A stretch of DNA of 44,698 nt. It comes from a bacterium (GTDB lineage Bacteria > Planctomycetota > Planctomycetia > Kolteriales > Kolteriaceae). The translations under genes were made by a program, and so were the position numbers. Positions 43,338 to 44,698 of this stretch are shown here, piece after piece (positions within the stretch are counted from its first letter, which is position 1; each line of letters opens with the position of its first letter). The stretch is taken from positions 1-44,698 of the forward strand of contig JAIEPU010000034.1 of NCBI GenBank assembly GCA_019748235.1. The letters are read 5' to 3'. The notes under the pieces are model-generated. The model saw only the letters and a list, made by a program, of their open reading frames with translations, was not told the DNA's origin and made no database searches.

Positions 43338-43865
43338 TCAGTCATTTTCGATACGCGTCGTTTCGTATCCAATAGGGACTCGACAGCGTTCACCCAGCAG
43401 ATAAAACCTCGCCGAACTGTCAAACCAATCCTCTGACTTAAAAACAAGACCGGCACGAACTGGATTGCCGTGGATATAGTCCAGTTTCTCTTGCAATTTG
43501 GAATCAGAATAAATGTTGAAGTCGTAATAACCAGGCTGCCAAATCGGATCACCTGCACCGAGCTGCGATTCATAGTTCGGCATCGTTCGAAGTTGTTGCT
43601 TGATCCGATGACTGCTCGTTCGCTTCCATTGCTTCATTAACTCACTGATTTTTCCGACGGCTTGGAACCACAGGATTGCATGAACATGATTGGGCATAAC
43701 GACGAATCCCAAGCATCTTCCGTCGATTCTGGCTAACTGTTCGCTCAACGCATCGATAACGATTCGTCGAGGAATCGTGTGATCCAGGTGATTTCGGCGA
43801 TGATAGCAGGAAAACGTCACGAAGTGAGCGTCGAAGTTGTCGGCATGGATTCGACGATGGGACAT
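43338..43865 (-). CDS. REP-associated tyrosine transposase (RAYT, Y1/IS200-like)
   Basis: A 175-residue HUH-class single-strand nuclease of the RAYT branch. The metal-binding HxH is at 60-62 (VMPNHVHAI). The C-terminal YIHGNPVRAGLV carries the nucleophile Tyr130 in the RAYT-typical context, preceded by WQPGYYDFNIYS. RAYTs cut and join single-stranded REP DNA and are thought to spread REP elements. ATG 43865 starts the protein directly (SHRRIHADNFDAHFVTF). Both catalytic motifs are intact, so it may be active. Intergenic copies A to D of the same hairpin family in this window are likely products of such activity, although the closest match to copies B and D differs in the first stem. Confidence 0.92.
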   Translation of the reverse strand: MSHRRIHADNFDAHFVTFSCYHRRNHLDHTIPRRIVIDALSEQLARIDGRCLGFVVMPNHVHAILWFQAVGKISELMKQWKRTSSHRIKQQLRTMPNYESQLGAGDPIWQPGYYDFNIYSDSKLQEKLDYIHGNPVRAGLVFKSEDWFDSSARFYLLGERCRVPIGYETTRIEND

Positions 43866-43897
43866 AAACCGAGCTTAACTATTGATGCTTCCTCTGT

Positions 43898-43946
43898 CAG
43901 CCCTCTTGTTGCTTCGCAACCCGGACAGCAAGTGTCCGGGCCATCC
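43898..43946 (-). repeat. REP element copy F (upstream flank of RAYT)
   Basis: The near-identical, inverted partner of copy E, 32 bases before the RAYT ATG. It has GGATGG in place of the GGGTGG head and ends AAGAGGGCTGA. Both hairpins are perfect. Confidence 0.9.
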
Positions 43947-43984
43947 AAAGTACAAAAGATGACGTCCGCACTTTGGGATGCTTC

Positions 43985-44521
43985 TCATCTAAAATCGAGT
44001 TGAGAACGCACATACTTCCCCTTCGTCACTGCTTCCCACGCCTCTTCGGTCCCTCGGATGACGATGTAGCCGAATCGCTGGCCATGAAAGTGTCGGCTCG
44101 CCATGTCTAGCACCCATTCTTGGACATCGCGAGGGAACAGATCGAAATCGTGGTACACACCGATCTGGCGAAGGTAGCGATGCCAGAAGAAGGTGCGGTA
44201 GCGAAAAGAGTGAATACCGAAGGAATGTTCGCCGGTACGCGGATCGGTATAAGCAGCGAAAACAAGTTCATTCGGCGCTTTGAGCACGATTCCCCGCCGA
44301 CAGTCGAGTACGCCTCGAACCAGATTGTATCCATAGACGATGCGCGTCAGACTCCAATGCCAGTCGCCTCCGAGATAGAAATCGGATTCGCAGAATTGGA
44401 GTTCGAGGGCGGCCCATGGAGAACGTATTCGCAACGCTCGAAGGGCCAGCTCTATCCCAAATGGTCCGCCCGACATCTCCGCCTGGCGACAGAAATGGAT
44501 GATCTCTAACACACGATTCAT
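43985..44521 (-). CDS. Hypothetical protein
   Basis: I do not recognise this 178-residue protein. It is aromatic- and His-rich (for example GGDWHWSLTRIVYGYN and YRTFFWHRYLRQIGVYHDFD) with no signal peptide or membrane segment. The ATG at 44521 is preferred because AGGA lies about 9 bases upstream; the ORF start at 44557 overlaps the upstream stop. It follows a partial gene by 22 bases on the same strand, so the two may be one operon. The RAYT unit lies about 40 bases downstream. Confidence 0.6.
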   Translation of the reverse strand: MNRVLEIIHFCRQAEMSGGPFGIELALRALRIRSPWAALELQFCESDFYLGGDWHWSLTRIVYGYNLVRGVLDCRRGIVLKAPNELVFAAYTDPRTGEHSFGIHSFRYRTFFWHRYLRQIGVYHDFDLFPRDVQEWVLDMASRHFHGQRFGYIVIRGTEEAWEAVTKGKYVRSQLDFR

Positions 44522-44543
44522 ATTTGCAATTCCTACTGCTCCC

Positions 44544-44698
44544 TCACTCCTTCGCAAATCCCGTCGGGCGATTGTAGAGGCGGTCGTGTGTCGACCAGAG
44601 GCCGGCGGAGGGAGTGGGAATAAAGTAGAACTCCTCGCCGTCTGACGTTTTGTTCCAGCCTTCCTTTCGCTGATCGGGCTGGTAGCGGTCGATCATCG
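44544..44698 (-). CDS. Hypothetical protein, C-terminal fragment at window edge
   Basis: The minus strand is open from the window edge to TGA at 44546-44544. It gives about 50 residues including MIDRYQPDQRKEGWNKT, then GEEFYFIPTPSAGLW and a final YNRPTGFAKE. The reading is protein-like, and the close spacing to the next start supports it. The N-terminus is outside the window and the family is not identifiable. Confidence 0.55.
   Translation of the reverse strand, partial: MIDRYQPDQRKEGWNKTSDGEEFYFIPTPSAGLWSTHDRLYNRPTGFAKE

Larger units (their letters stand above)
43255..43946 (-). mobile_element. REP-RAYT-REP unit
   Basis: A 692-base unit: inverted REP copies E and F enclosing one transposase gene with nearly equal spacers (34 and 32 bases). 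No longer terminal repeats or target duplications were seen at the ends. It matches the general RAYT-with-flanking-REPs arrangement known from Proteobacteria. Confidence 0.8.

Overview
The window reads as ordinary chromosomal DNA of a planctomycete (Planctomycetota). The basis is the protein repertoire rather than any rRNA. It includes a DUF1559 pseudopilin, four proteins with PEP-CTERM-type tails (PEVST, PETSA and PETNS variants), a PQQ-type beta-propeller opening with RWPQFRGPDG, a very large vWA/TPR/STN-domain protein, a Tat-exported sugar-isomerase-like TIM barrel, exported WD40 and thioredoxin/TPR proteins, and an oversized UvrA. Genes are loosely packed, strand changes are frequent, and many starts are decided by a Shine-Dalgarno (SD) sequence downstream of the longest ORF start. 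No rRNA, tRNA or CRISPR was seen.

Layout. 1-3161: FHA/GAF signalling protein (cut by the window edge), a CPTC mini-membrane protein, a free-standing DsbD-alpha-like protein, a YbgC-type thioesterase and a SAM methyltransferase. 3254-11482: FabF, a secreted WD40 protein, an orphan membrane protein, an HtrA/DegP-type protease, and two PEP-CTERM proteins around a long AT-rich gap. 11878-15795: a tightly overlapping operon aroDE - aroK - prepilin peptidase - membrane protein. 15803-22252: RmlD-like and Gfo/Idh enzymes, an FHA-EAL fusion, a CoA-disulfide reductase/rhodanese and an SDR. 22288-25612 (minus): a cobalamin riboswitch heading a DUF1559 pseudopilin, a DUF4465 PEP-CTERM protein and a second PEP-CTERM protein. 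25898-36067: ElbB, a methyltransferase, the giant STN protein, a Hyi-like enzyme, a thioredoxin/TPR protein and a PQQ propeller. 36068-44698: an accessory-looking stretch with orphan immunity-type genes (one MafI-like), a macro-domain protein, a three-ATPase-module UvrA, a REP-associated tyrosine transposase (RAYT) and unknown genes.

Two systems stand out. First, a confident cobalamin riboswitch (25612-25422, minus) with a closing P1 stem and canonical core sits in front of surface-protein genes instead of known B12 enzymes or transporters. This suggests a planctomycetal surface system for B12 capture, assembled from PEP-CTERM proteins and a pseudopilin. Second, a two-hairpin, GTRG-headed REP family occurs six times in intergenic DNA. 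Two copies share 43 identical bases and lie inverted about 33 bp from each end of a RAYT gene, giving a compact REP-RAYT-REP unit. A second GTAG-headed hairpin family is also present.

Functions come from motif reading and family knowledge recalled from memory; no database search was run.
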